Shown: positions 59,101-63,500 of the stretch, one piece after another
Numbering within the stretch: position 1 is the first letter of the stretch
How the letters are laid out: the number at the start of each line of letters is the position of its first letter
Source of the DNA: Endomychus coccineus
Taxonomy: Eukaryota > Arthropoda > Insecta > Coleoptera > Endomychidae
Reading direction: 5' to 3'
Length of the DNA: 64,000 bases
NCBI GenBank assembly: GCA_958510875.1
Contig: OY294068.1
Coordinates: forward strand, 195,882,315-195,946,314
Notes under the pieces: generated by a model
What the model was told of the DNA's origin: nothing
Databases searched by the model: none
What the model saw: the letters and a program-made list of their open reading frames with translations, nothing else
Made by a program: the position numbers and the translations under genes

Positions 59101-59827
59101 CCCTTGGTGGACAATTTACATTGTTGTCCGGGGAAGTATTGCTTTTACTTCTAGATACACAATGTACTATTTATTTTATTATAGCAATATTCCTTCTATT
59201 GTCAAACTGACGTAACGATTTTTCCAGTGCTACAAACGTATTCTCGAACTGGACCCAGGCAATATCCAAGGTCTCCACAACTTGTGCGTGGTACACGTCG
59301 AGAGGGGAAAGCTCCTAGAGGCTCAATCCTGTCTCGAAGAAGCTCATCGTCTATCGCCCGAAGAAGATTACATCCTCCGTCATCTACAGATCGTACAGAA
59401 CAGGATAGTGAAAATGCGGCTCAACCCCAACGAATTCGGCACGGATGCGGAAAACGATCCGAAAGAAGAAAAGAGCAAAGTAGTTTCGAACAAGAGCATC
59501 GACGAAACCGAACGCAAAACCAAACCTGTGGTGAGTGGCGATTCGGAAGAACAGAGATATAGCAGCAGAGTGGTCAATACGGAGCCGTTATTCGTTAAAA
59601 ACGTTGACTATATAGACGAGAATTATGAGTATAATAGTGAAAGAGACGAGTTTAATAGTGATATCGATGATTTTAATAGTGATCTTGCTGATTTTAATAG
59701 CAACATCGCCGATTATAATAGTAATGAGTCCGATTTTAATGACAAAATCGGCGATAAAAATCTTAGCAGTTGGAAGAGCGACAAATATGGCAGTGATCTG
59801 GACGATCCGTCTTCGGGGATGTCCTAG
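14014..59827 (+). CDS. TMTC3: TMTC3 orthologue, nine coding exons, 957 residues
   Basis: TMTC3 is an ER membrane protein with TPR repeats. TMTC proteins are linked to O-mannosylation of cadherin domains. Exons: 14014-14199, 32348-32484, 36977-37058, 39025-39124, 49332-49447, 52092-52523, 55782-56534, 57695-58162 and 59228-59827. The coding sum is 2874 bases, every intron is GT-AG, and phases agree (0,2,0,1,0,0,0,0). Residues 1-430 are rich in membrane segments and include the lumenal Asp30-Asp31 pair (GFVFDDIS) typical of GT-C fold enzymes. A DUF1736 region spans about 255-330 ([17 protein letters not shown]). TPR repeats run from about 445 to 830. The length is close to the human protein (about 915), with a longer acidic tail. 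The choice among TMTC1-4 rests on the blocks around [19 protein letters not shown] and [11 protein letters not shown]. Function is by family; sequence identity is not computed. Confidence 0.93.
14880..16430 (+). pseudogene. Penelope-like element, degraded, RT plus GIY-YIG
   Basis: Broken + frames read [19 protein letters not shown] near 14920, [11 protein letters not shown] near 15098, VMESVINS and [20 protein letters not shown] near 15340, and [20 protein letters not shown] near 15480. From 15655 the GIY-YIG part begins with [17 protein letters not shown], and [18 protein letters not shown] lies near 15905. The order is that of a whole Penelope polyprotein minus its N-terminus. The GIY-YIG part is closely related to the frame at 3328-3906 and is followed near 16380-16425 by the start of the same terminal repeat. 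Stops and frameshifts are frequent. No hammerhead was found here. Confidence 0.85.
16905..17020 (+). pseudogene. short Penelope GIY-YIG fragment, different lineage
   Basis: Reads [20 protein letters not shown] then TGCYFQTR: Cys-x2-Cys followed by F-Y-I-G-R-T-G, the GIY-YIG core of Penelope elements. It differs from the 3.3-kb lineage and may belong with the relic at 8.8-9.7 kb. Only about 40 codons are recognisable. Confidence 0.65.
17540..17690 (+). pseudogene. possible LINE reverse transcriptase fragment
   Basis: The + frame reads [18 protein letters not shown], which resembles the segment after the RT active site (W-x-x-x-N-x-L-x-L-N-x-x-K-T). It is short and then stops. Confidence 0.35.
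19140..19733 (-). pseudogene. Tc1/mariner-type transposase, catalytic part with lost third acidic residue
   Basis: The catalytic half is spread over frames. SDDCTF (first Asp) lies in another frame near 19640; [20 protein letters not shown] and [15 protein letters not shown] (second Asp) and EWPARSP lie in this frame. After EWPARSP the usual D-L-T-P-x-D/E-F-F-L-W segment is missing, and the frame jumps to [13 protein letters not shown] and [10 protein letters not shown]. The third catalytic residue is therefore deleted. Confidence 0.85.
19738..20205 (-). pseudogene. Tc1/mariner-type transposase, N-terminal HTH part
   Basis: From Met at about 20099 the frame reads [20 protein letters not shown], the DUF4817-type start common in these transposases. 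[18 protein letters not shown] and [21 protein letters not shown] follow, a second helix-turn-helix. The residues before that Met are chance read-through. It ends at a stop right after KIKLIQ, where the catalytic domain should continue. Confidence 0.85.
20720..21530. other. non-coding intron sequence
   Basis: No element recognised. ORFs here are short and AT-rich. Confidence 0.45.
21532..22345 (-). mobile_element. LINE 3' fragment with RNase H domain and poly(A) end
   Basis: From 22338 the - frame reads [16 protein letters not shown], a broken G-H-x-x-x-x-N-E-K-A-D-x-L-A-K block ([14 protein letters not shown]) and [13 protein letters not shown], i.e. the RNase H domain and the region before the terminal knuckle. 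It ends in a run of ten A on the - strand near 21534-21543, a poly(A)-like tail. Two or more frameshifts. It differs from the TTGA-tailed family at 2 kb. Confidence 0.8.
23510..23830. repeat. diverged tandem repeat, period about 205 bp
   Basis: The block GAGTGTATTA...GTTATATGGGAATC...CTATTTTTCCATACTT...CCCCTTAT occurs at about 23516-23590 and again at 23720-23795. The flanking GATGACCGATAT / GGTGGCCGATAT bits also recur (23625, 23952). No coding content. Confidence 0.65.
24015..24600 (-). mobile_element. LINE reverse transcriptase C-terminal fragment
   Basis: The - frames read [20 protein letters not shown] (after 24470), [20 protein letters not shown], then after a shift [20 protein letters not shown] and [14 protein letters not shown]. 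This is the thumb/connection region between RT and RNase H in I/R1-type LINEs (K-Y-L-G-V-x-L-D ... L-x-I-T-G-A-x-x-T-T-P-T-x-A). Frameshifted and truncated both sides. Confidence 0.85.
25265..25605 (+). pseudogene. Penelope GIY-YIG fragment, third copy of the 3.3-kb family
   Basis: Broken + frames carry GTYTRISKQ near 25385 (core Gly changed to Arg compared with TGISKQ), then [20 protein letters not shown] from 25508, the same C-terminal block as in the frames at 3.3 and 16.1 kb. Heavily decayed. Confidence 0.75.
26738..26802 (-). pseudogene. tRNA-like sequence (possible SINE head)
   Basis: On the minus strand, GAGTTCGACTCC resembles a pol III B box, and the 65 bases before it could give a tRNA-like shape starting AGCGGCTATG. 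I could not complete a standard cloverleaf, so this is a tRNA-derived relic at best. Confidence 0.3.
27690..27805 (-). mobile_element. LINE 3' end fragment, same family as 1962-2745
   Basis: Shares with 2030-2110 the block AAGGCAGTGCCGA(A/G)GGC and GGCTTCAAGCG(A/G)CATATGTG. Only the last about 115 bases are left. Confidence 0.8.
28205..28335. repeat. dispersed repeat, inverse copy near 33060-33250
   Basis: Contains a block around CTCCGGAACCGTTTATCGTG and GAAGGGGTAGTGG that is found inverted at 33090-33245. Fragment of an unclassified interspersed repeat. Confidence 0.7.
28618..28860 (+). mobile_element. LINE 3' end fragment with GATT-type tail
   Basis: Plus-strand copy of the family at 1962-2745. 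It includes GAATGTCCAGCACTGGCTTC (knuckle-end region), CATATGCCGCTTGAAGC, and ends CCGTTTTGATTGATTGATT (28830-28858), a simple-repeat 3' tail. Confidence 0.85.
28855..29384. repeat. perfectly spaced tandem duplication, 2 x 265 bp
   Basis: Units 28855-29119 and 29120-29384 are almost identical; I count about five differences by eye. Both encode the same chance ORF. The first unit begins inside the GATT tail of the LINE fragment, and the second is followed by CATCCTGTATAG. Confidence 0.9.
30185..31655 (+). mobile_element. LINE fragment, RT and RNase H, degraded
   Basis: The + frames read [14 protein letters not shown] near 30298, [14 protein letters not shown] at 30391, an [13 protein letters not shown] block (the usual x-G-V-P-Q-G) near 30538, [12 protein letters not shown] near 30682 with intact Tyr-Ala-Asp-Asp, then [20 protein letters not shown] at 31384 (RNase H start) and [15 protein letters not shown]. 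Stops and shifts between them. A palindromic insertion sits just before the YADD motif. Confidence 0.85.
31800..31925. repeat. dispersed repeat, inverse copy at about 60790-60935
   Basis: Shares, in inverse orientation, TTTCGATCATACATTCACCTG and the TTTTACATTTCCCCT block with the 3' flank of TMTC3. Unclassified. Confidence 0.75.
32348..32484 (+). CDS. TMTC3: TMTC3 exon 2 (residues 63-108)
   Basis: Follows GTTTCAG. Reads [19 protein letters not shown] and then a membrane segment ([17 protein letters not shown]). Donor GTAAGC at 32485, phase 2. An ORF that starts upstream at 32207 in the same frame is intron read-through. Confidence 0.93.
33060..33250. repeat. dispersed repeat (inverse of 28205-28335)
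   Basis: Inverse copy of the block at 28.2 kb, followed by ACACCCTGTATCTCAAAAAC, a motif also seen near 29010 and 29280. Confidence 0.7.
33505..34165 (+). repeat. 660-bp repeat core, uninterrupted copy
   Basis: Homologous to the interior of the TIR element at 47348-48884 (which is in the opposite orientation). It has GTATAAAA at about 33594 and AATAAAG near 33768 in promoter/poly(A) order, and a small frame starting MHERQTSYV. The site CCCCGTGC near 33744 is empty here but carries a LINE in the other copy. No TIRs are visible at this copy. It may be an LTR-like unit or a trimmed copy of the TIR element. Confidence 0.8.
33609..33797 (+). pseudogene. small ORF shared by both copies of the repeat core
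   Basis: 62 codons starting [20 protein letters not shown]. The second copy (- strand from 48653) starts [20 protein letters not shown] and keeps the frame for about 47 residues. It lies 10 bases after a TATAAAA-type sequence region. I do not recognise it. It could be a captured or element-coded short peptide, or chance. Confidence 0.4.
34260..34312. repeat. two tandem 21-base palindromes, period 32
   Basis: AGATTTCCGTTACGGAAATC followed by T (34260-34280) is a perfect palindrome around a central T. The second (34292-34312) has one changed base. They sit between the repeat core and the inverted repeat that follows. Confidence 0.85.
34399..35016. repeat. inverted repeat arms (about 95 bp) around a 380-bp core
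   Basis: Left arm 34399-34493 and right arm 34875-35016 match in inverse orientation (CGGTCCTCGTGCAGA / GCACGAGGACCG ends; GAATATAATTCTTGTCATAAG). The right arm has about 48 extra bases near 34928-34975. The core has no coding frame. Confidence 0.8.
35440..36070 (-). mobile_element. LINE RNase H fragment
   Basis: Minus frames from 36060 read [12 protein letters not shown] (start of RNase H), HSGVEGDE near 35800 and [15 protein letters not shown] near 35600 (pre-knuckle block). Stops and shifts throughout. Same architecture as 1962-2745. Confidence 0.75.
36977..37058 (+). CDS. TMTC3: TMTC3 exon 3 (residues 108-135)
   Basis: Too short to stand out as an ORF. Acceptor TTTTGCAG (ending 36976) and donor GTAAGT at 37059. 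Reads [19 protein letters not shown], the conserved block H-P-I-H-T-E-A of TMTC proteins. The first base completes the Arg codon split after exon 2. Confidence 0.92.
37059..39024 (+). other. TMTC3 intron 3, 2.0 kb
   Basis: Mostly a LINE fragment (37540-38930). A GT microsatellite lies at about 37239-37254. Confidence 0.8.
37540..38930 (+). mobile_element. CR1/Jockey-like LINE reverse transcriptase, degraded
   Basis: Plus frames read [19 protein letters not shown] (38000), [20 protein letters not shown] and [15 protein letters not shown], then [20 protein letters not shown] (38300), GVPQG near 38478, [18 protein letters not shown] (RT active site, near 38565) and RDLGVLYDH. The order is correct for an RT, but at least four frameshifts or stops break it. 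The N-terminal endonuclease is missing. Confidence 0.85.
39025..39124 (+). CDS. TMTC3: TMTC3 exon 4 (residues 136-169)
   Basis: Acceptor TTTTCAG and donor GTAAAT at 39125. Reads [20 protein letters not shown], directly continuing H-P-I-H-T-E-A. Phase 1 at the end. Confidence 0.93.
42800..43123 (+). pseudogene. LINE ORF1 C-terminal part (RNA-binding-type fold)
   Basis: Reads [20 protein letters not shown] and [20 protein letters not shown] then [13 protein letters not shown]. The order W-x-x-V-S-x-L ... S-F-K-x-x-V ... W-P-x-x-V-x-V-x-x-F is that of ORF1 proteins in insect CR1/Jockey-type LINEs, which package the element RNA. The ATG is not the true start; the frame continues upstream toward 42740. 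Confidence 0.65.
43123..43998 (+). pseudogene. LINE ORF2 N-terminal apurinic-type endonuclease
   Basis: Residues 25-45 carry [14 protein letters not shown] (conserved Asn), followed by IIYLTEHWC (Glu), [11 protein letters not shown] (Asp and Asn) and LSDHHRQVI (Ser-Asp-His). All main catalytic positions of the exonuclease-endonuclease-phosphatase fold are present. The domain nicks target DNA for target-primed reverse transcription. The frame stops at 43998, where a shift separates it from the RT. It overlaps the ORF1 stop (TAGTG) by one base at 43123. Confidence 0.85.
44209..46014 (+). pseudogene. LINE ORF2 reverse transcriptase with mutated active site
   Basis: 601 open codons. [76 protein letters not shown] and [19 protein letters not shown] are the RT fingers, palm and thumb blocks. 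The active site, normally F-A-D-D, reads FAYDTSLIF: codon 45193-45195 is TAT, so the first catalytic Asp (residue 329) is Tyr. That alone should kill polymerisation. No RNase H follows, as in CR1/Jockey elements. Confidence 0.9.
46772..46814. repeat. perfect 12-bp stem hairpin
   Basis: AGATTCATGTTG (46772-46783), 19-base loop, CAACATGAATCT (46803-46814). Isolated. No flanking T-run or gene suggests a role. Confidence 0.8.
47986..48510 (-). mobile_element. 5'-truncated LINE nested in the TIR element, with target duplication
   Basis: The insert is flanked by GCACGGGGC at 47977-47985 and 48511-48519 (up to AT more on each side). The - frame reads [15 protein letters not shown], then [39 protein letters not shown]: a C-terminal block ending in the Cys-Cys-His-Cys knuckle of RNase H-type LINEs. 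The 3' tail is a GGAT/ATGG simple repeat (47986-48008). Only about 525 bases of the LINE were inserted. Confidence 0.92.
48102..48653 (-). pseudogene. chimeric ORF: repeat-core frame fused to LINE C-terminus
   Basis: 183 codons. The first about 48 residues ([20 protein letters not shown]...) belong to the repeat core; the rest is the LINE knuckle region, joined in frame at the 48510/48511 insertion boundary. It is an accident of the insertion, not evidence for a gene. No sign of expression can be seen from sequence. Confidence 0.8.
49332..49447 (+). CDS. TMTC3: TMTC3 exon 5 (residues 169-207)
   Basis: Acceptor TTGTTGCAG, donor GTGAAT at 49448. Reads [20 protein letters not shown], with the family's conserved C-K-E-Q-G-I-T block between membrane segments. 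Intron 4 before it is 10.2 kb and the richest in nested elements. Confidence 0.93.
50030..51350 (-). mobile_element. LINE reverse transcriptase, rearranged
   Basis: On the - strand, from 51330: [20 protein letters not shown] near 51200 (P-D-G-I-P block), a [12 protein letters not shown] stretch near 51010, then [20 protein letters not shown] and [20 protein letters not shown] at 50330-50130, ending with a degraded active-site region (HSFTDGVGT where A-D-D-S is expected). A roughly 470-bp block of local duplications (50410-50880) interrupts it. Multiple frameshifts. Confidence 0.85.
50585..50880. repeat. tandem duplication inside the LINE relic, period about 145
   Basis: The segment GATTCTAAAGCGAATG...CGATATCTCT...CTGAAAGTTACGCAATTCAA...AAATAGTCATACTTCCGAAAAC occurs at about 50617-50718 and 50762-50866. 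A piece of RT sequence (AAGGCTTTGGT...GGTCAAAT) is also repeated at 50288-50315 and 50566-50592. Confidence 0.8.
51640..51770 (-). pseudogene. second copy of the LINE RT active-site region
   Basis: Close nucleotide relative of 50085-50220 (CACTTCCAACAGATCGTTGATATGG, GGAACACCA). Short fragment. Confidence 0.7.
52092..52523 (+). CDS. TMTC3: TMTC3 exon 6 (residues 208-351, DUF1736)
   Basis: Acceptor TTGTTGCAG, donor GTAAGC at 52524, 144 codons, phase 0 at both ends. Contains [20 protein letters not shown] and [17 protein letters not shown], the DUF1736 signature, with three hydrophobic segments around it. Confidence 0.95.
52791..54095 (+). CDS. BEL/Pao retrotransposon integrase, open frame
   Basis: An open frame of about 435 codons from the last upstream stop (near 52790). 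It is the 3' part of a BEL/Pao pol gene. The zinc-binding His/Cys set (RHTNLLHCG ... CITC) is at about residues 65-105 of the frame. The integrase core has all three acids: VGIDYGGPF (Asp), [11 protein letters not shown] (Asp) and [12 protein letters not shown] (Glu). The C-terminus ([20 protein letters not shown]) is the DUF5641-type ending of BEL integrases. Protease, RT and RNase H are missing upstream, so the element is 5'-truncated. No ATG near the start gives a whole domain. Integrases insert retrotransposon cDNA into the chromosome. Confidence 0.9.
   Translation, partial: GSILNLIIGKPLNKRSKILSLNPFIDNNKLIRVGGRITNSRGQYDKVHPVLLPHKHKLTEIILKERHTNLLHCGAQALLYNIRENYWPISGRKLTKDIVKKCITCFKSNPRGIDYLMGNLPEFRVNPSLPFLNVGIDYGGPFSLKERKGRGAKFMKGYLCLFICMSTKAVHLEAVSNLTTESFIATLKRFIARRGKPNNIFSDNGSNFVGANNEIKQLYKFVESMSEVISNFLINDNIKWHFIPARSATFGGLWEAGIKSSKYHLKRIMGNASLTFEEFSTALAQIEAVLNSRPLSPLSSDPEDVTALTPGHFLIGRSLVAIPEHDLSEISENRLNRYQKLQRMYQHFWARWQKEYISELQSRTKWKQNFSQFLKVGTLVLLKEDNIPVLNWQLGRIIELHPGADDITRVISVKVKNRVVKRAVSRVCALPIDD
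54213..54376 (+). repeat. probable 3' LTR of the BEL/Pao fragment
   Basis: About 115 bases after the integrase stop, a purine-rich run with AAGGCGACCGGTA precedes TGTAAAATCATAAATG. The stretch runs to about ...TTTCATACA (54374-54376), giving TGTA...TACA ends. No second LTR is available for comparison, so the end is a guess. Confidence 0.45.
54390..55690 (-). pseudogene. hAT-type (DUF4371) transposase relic
   Basis: The - frames, read from 55690, include [38 protein letters not shown] (near 55490), [12 protein letters not shown] near 55080, [12 protein letters not shown] near 54860, then [20 protein letters not shown] and [20 protein letters not shown] (54785-54570). This series is typical of the hAT-like proteins that annotators call 52-kDa repressor/ZMYM1-like (DUF4371). 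Many stops and frame changes. It ends less than 100 bp before TMTC3 exon 7. Confidence 0.8.
55782..56534 (+). CDS. TMTC3: TMTC3 exon 7 (residues 352-602, last membrane segments and first TPRs)
   Basis: Acceptor TATTATTGCAG, donor GTGAGT at 56535. Begins [20 protein letters not shown], then two further hydrophobic segments, then the short R-N-W-D-W-E-D-E link (residues 424-431). TPR repeats follow, e.g. [20 protein letters not shown]. The frame before 55782 in the same ORF is intron sequence. Confidence 0.95.
56755..57560 (+). mobile_element. LINE fragment, RT thumb to RNase H, in intron 7
   Basis: The + frames read [20 protein letters not shown] near 56833, [42 protein letters not shown] near 57135 (other frame), [18 protein letters not shown] at 57360 (RNase H start) and LTWIPAH near 57520. 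Several stops. Same architecture as the other RNase H-type LINE fragments, and it fills most of the 1160-base intron. Confidence 0.85.
57695..58162 (+). CDS. TMTC3: TMTC3 exon 8 (residues 603-758, TPRs)
   Basis: Acceptor CTCTTTCAG, donor GTAAGC at 58163. Starts with Leu (TTG), completing the TPR pattern [21 protein letters not shown], then further TPRs including [20 protein letters not shown] and [20 protein letters not shown]. Phase 0 both ends. Confidence 0.94.
58163..59227 (+). other. TMTC3 intron 8, 1.07 kb
   Basis: AT-rich, no element or ORF recognised. GC-richer spot at 58860-58960. Confidence 0.7.
59228..59827 (+). CDS. TMTC3: TMTC3 exon 9 (residues 759-957, last TPR and acidic tail)
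   Basis: Acceptor TTTTTCCAG, stop TAG at 59825-59827. A final TPR ([19 protein letters not shown]) is followed by a charged, probably disordered tail. Residues 893-934 are six copies of a seven-residue acidic repeat. The TPR part is strongly family-like. The tail after about residue 830 is variable in the family and I do not recognise it. Confidence 0.93.
   Translation, partial: CYKRILELDPGNIQGLHNLCVVHVERGKLLEAQSCLEEAHRLSPEEDYILRHLQIVQNRIVKMRLNPNEFGTDAENDPKEEKSKVVSNKSIDETERKTKPVVSGDSEEQRYSSRVVNTEPLFVKNVDYIDENYEYNSERDEFNSDIDDFNSDLADFNSNIADYNSNESDFNDKIGDKNLSSWKSDKYGSDLDDPSSGMS
59630..59755 (+). repeat. six tandem 21-bp units coding a seven-residue acidic repeat
   Basis: In-frame units [35 protein letters not shown] and FNDKIGD (residues 893-934 of TMTC3). 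The pattern is aromatic-Asn-Ser/Asp-x-x-x-acid. Unit length is constant at 21 bases, and third positions vary, so the amino-acid pattern looks better kept than the DNA. Confidence 0.9.
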
Positions 59828-62329
59828 CGGTAGACACTGGCACTACTCTCTAACCTTGATCCTAGCTTGTAAGTGAGCGCCTACTAAGCGTTGAATTTTA
59901 GATTTAAATTATATTTCTATCTGAATACTTTTGATACGCGCCATTAGATGTAGTACACAGTTCTGTGATATTCAGAATAATTGTTCACACATAGTTTTGT
60001 CCCGTACTTTGATAACTACAGAAATTTTCAATATTCGCACATTTATTTGATCTTATTCTGTTCCGTTTCGTCGGCGATTCGCTTAAGTCTTAGTTTAGAG
60101 GTAATGTCGATATAAAAACGTTCTACAAATCGTGATGATATTCACAGGTTCCTTTTTCACGATACTGTTTGTTAGAGAACTTCAAGTAGTTTCGCACTCT
60201 CGATCTCATCAGCGCAACGAAGAAATTGCCGTGCTACCAATCAATATCTCTACTGAACTATGAATATTCCATCGAAAAAAATGCTAGAGAGAACAGAACA
60301 TTTAACGCCATCTACGCAGGACTAGACGCTCCTCGGAAAAGAAATTGTAATAACCTGGATATGAGGATACTGAGAGTTGCCAGTTCTCCTCATACGGTCG
60401 ATACCATGGTCACGCAGTCGGGAACTAAAAGCCACATGAGTTCTTGTTGATTTTCCTCTGAAGCCTGGGATCCAGCAAGTCGGGCATTCAAATCTACAAG
60501 CGGGGTGTCGTGGTTGCCTATTCTCGTGATTTCAACAATACTACGGTTTTTTTTAGTATCCGTGTGAGGAGCACCTCTTATTTGAGTTTTACAAAATGAA
60601 TTTCAATGAAATCTTGTGCAATGGGTTTGTAATGACGTCAATAGAAAATTAAAGGCAGAAATGATCGAAAGGGGTAGAAAACACCCTTTTCATCATGGAT
60701 TCCGTATGTAGAATTAGCATATAAATGGAAAAAAAATTACTTACCTTTTTTTGGCCCAAAATAAAATGTTCTTGCGAATTTTTCGAGATATGGGCACACG
60801 AAAATTCCTAAAAGTGGTGAAGGGGAAATGTAAAACGGTAAAGAAAAAGTTCAGGTGAATGTATGATCGAAATACATTTTTTTTTATTTCAACTTTTCTC
60901 AGGTGCGTTTTCAGAGTTTTTCCGGAAAAAAGTAACTAGTCTACTTGGTGTGTACCTAGGGAAACTGAAAGCTTCACCAGCTGTGCACGAGTAGACTCTG
61001 ACCACACGGGTCCCCCCGGAAGTGGGTTATGAGGACATTTTGTATTTGGAACCTGACAGCAGGCGCTATCGCATGCCGTTTAAAATTTTTCACAGGGTGT
61101 TTTTCTATCGACAAAACCAAAACATTGTGATGTAGATTGTAATTTTTTTACTCAAACTATGTTTTCTCGAATCTGTTCATTACTCATAAACCGCTTTAAG
61201 CATTCTAATTTTTTGTACGGATCCGTGAGGATTATTTTATAAGTAGCATATCTGTAACTCGATTAGTTATTAATATTGCTAACGATATAATGTAATCCAG
61301 TTGTAAATGTTTTAGTGTAATTATAGCTTCTTAGTCACTAGTTTAGAACGATCCACGTGGCCAAATTTGGACTAGTTCTGATTAGCGATTTGCTCTCTTT
61401 CTCTCTTTCACTCTTCGTTTTCATTTGCCATGCGTGGATGGTAGTTTTGCAAATATACAGGCTGTACAACTTGGATCAACAATATGAAGAAATATACTTT
61501 GAGAGTCCAAAGAAGAATCTGAAAGGGTGGCGCGGAAAAGCTTATTCAATGATTTCACGATAGTATGAAAAAATGAAGATTATCTCCTGGACAAAAGTAA
61601 CGCATCAGCAAAATTTCTCATTATTACTTCTATTTTCAGGAAGTTTTAAATCATTAAACATTCTACGTAGGTGGCGTAGGATATCCCCTGTCATTACTGC
61701 TGAATAATTGCAATTGTTTGACAATGTTAAGTAATATTTTGCAATTGCTTATTGGTAAGACATTAACACTGTTTACACTTTGTAAAAGACGATAATTTAG
61801 TATTTTTTCTCAATTTAACGTGGATGAAACACTATCCAGGACACTTGGAGTGGAATGGTCCACGCAACTTAGCAAATATAAAGCAGTGAAAGCGGTAACT
61901 TTAGTTAACGAAGGAAGCCGGCGACATTATTTCAGTTAAATTTCTGTAGAGCTTCAATAAAGCGTCCACCGATGTAAGAAATAAGCGATAAGCTTATACG
62001 AGTTTGCTTAAGAAGGCCCTCTTTCCGTTAGAGCTAAGCAGAGTGCTAGCAAACGGTAAGTTGAAGGCTTCTTGGCCAGTAGAAGACTAGCTGTTGCATC
62101 CATTGGTCACCAGGTAGGAGAGGGTTACTCATCTCATATACGAAAAAATATAATTTGGATTTATTTAAAAAATATATATATATTCATTCACATACTGGTT
62201 GGTAACTAACTGGAGTATAAAAATATAAAATAATCTGTTAATTCAACAAATGAACAAAATATTTATAGCAACAGCGTCAAACAACACTTCATCTTGCCCC
62301 ACTCGTTGAGGTGAGAGGACGTCACATGT
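59828..62329. other. 3' flank of TMTC3
   Basis: Probably starts with the 3' UTR. An ATTAAA (60648-60653) and an AATAAA (60760-60765) are possible poly(A) signals. The second lies in or next to a dispersed repeat (60790-60935, inverse of 31800-31925). No further gene seen; the ORF at 61357-61563 has no recognisable content. Confidence 0.5.
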
Positions 62330-63500
62330 GGGGTAAGATGGCATAGGTTAGTCTTTACAATAATCACATAAATGTAGAGCTTCTTTATCTTCGTCCTCAT
62401 CTGCATAAGAGCCATGCGCCCCCCGCTGGCACATCCAGCACCGAATCCATTCCTCATATGATTGAGAGTATGAATAAACATTCAGCATCTGTATCAGCTA
62501 ATTCTGAAGAAAACCTGTTGTCTTTTAGTTGCTTCTTTTTGGCGAGCGTCTTAGCTTTTGGGTTTGATTGAATTATCTTCTGTTTTGATGTCACTGTAGA
62601 CTTAGGACTAGGCTTCACAGAAAGGCATTTTTCCAGCGTCAGCTTGGCTTTTTCTTTAGTCATTTATCTCCATTACCAGCACATTTTTTTCATCATTTTT
62701 AGCAAGGTTTTTCCATGCTTATGTTGTTTTTTTGGCTTCAAATGAAAGCCACTTAAATCTGGTATGGGCATGATTACTTCAGGAGTAGGCTTACATCGTG
62801 GTTGCGAGTTTGCACTAGTGTTTATTGGTGTAAACATTATGGGAATATCATCAACATTACCAACCATCTGATTTTTAGTTGGATGGGCAGATTTAGTTGT
62901 GGATCCAGTTAGTGATGAAACAGTAGAACACTGATAATCCTGTTTTTTTGCAGGAACAGACATGTCAGGTATAGCTTAATTTTCACTTAATTCAATGGAA
63001 CTAGGTTGGTCCTCGTTTTTTAGAATAGGAACAGGCCTATCAGTTGTTTCCGATGTAGCGTAGTCGTGATCTTTAAAAACAATTTGGTTAACTGGCCAGG
63101 CACCAGTTTTTTGAAGGCCATTTGTTGCAGCTCTGAGAAAAGTTAAGCAACATGAAATCGTGTCATAACACGACCCGGATTTGTTCTCATTCATGTATAA
63201 ACTTCCTGGTCATAAGATACACTGAATGGTCTCATGAAGCTAACGACGAGGGATTGGAGGCGATAAGTGCAGTGTGGTGGAAAACACAACAAGATAACGC
63301 GGTTGTTTCTTGCTCAGTCAATCACCTCAATGTTCTTGGAATGGATCGAAGACCCATCCAAGAGGAGGAGAACTGGCGACTCTTTAGTTCCACAACTCCA
63401 TGAAACAAACATCTTGTACCTGGAAAAGAATATTGCAGACTACATCCATCCACTGATAATAAATCAAGAGAACACATTCTTTTCACTGATAGCCATGATT
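62330..63500 (-). pseudogene. pogo/jerky-type transposase relic (DDE_1) with zinc-finger tail
   Basis: Minus frames from about 63480: GWM, KMFVSWSCGTKESPVLLLLD (Asp of the DDE), GSSIHSKNIEVIDCARNN, VILLCFPPHCTYRLQ, SYDQEVYT, then GLQKTGAWPVNQIVF and TSETTDRPVPIL near 63080. A low-complexity Lys/Ser region follows (62960-62500), and then a C-terminal zinc-finger-like tail, DAECLFIH ... EEWIRCWMCQRGAH ... HLCDYCKD (62490-62340). The order is that of insect pogo-like transposases. At least four frame changes. The N-terminal CENP-B-like part is not found. Confidence 0.8.

Noticed and set aside
61357..61563. + ORF with a hydrophobic N-terminus downstream of TMTC3
   Set aside because: 68 codons with no recognisable family and no splice partners; left as unassigned.
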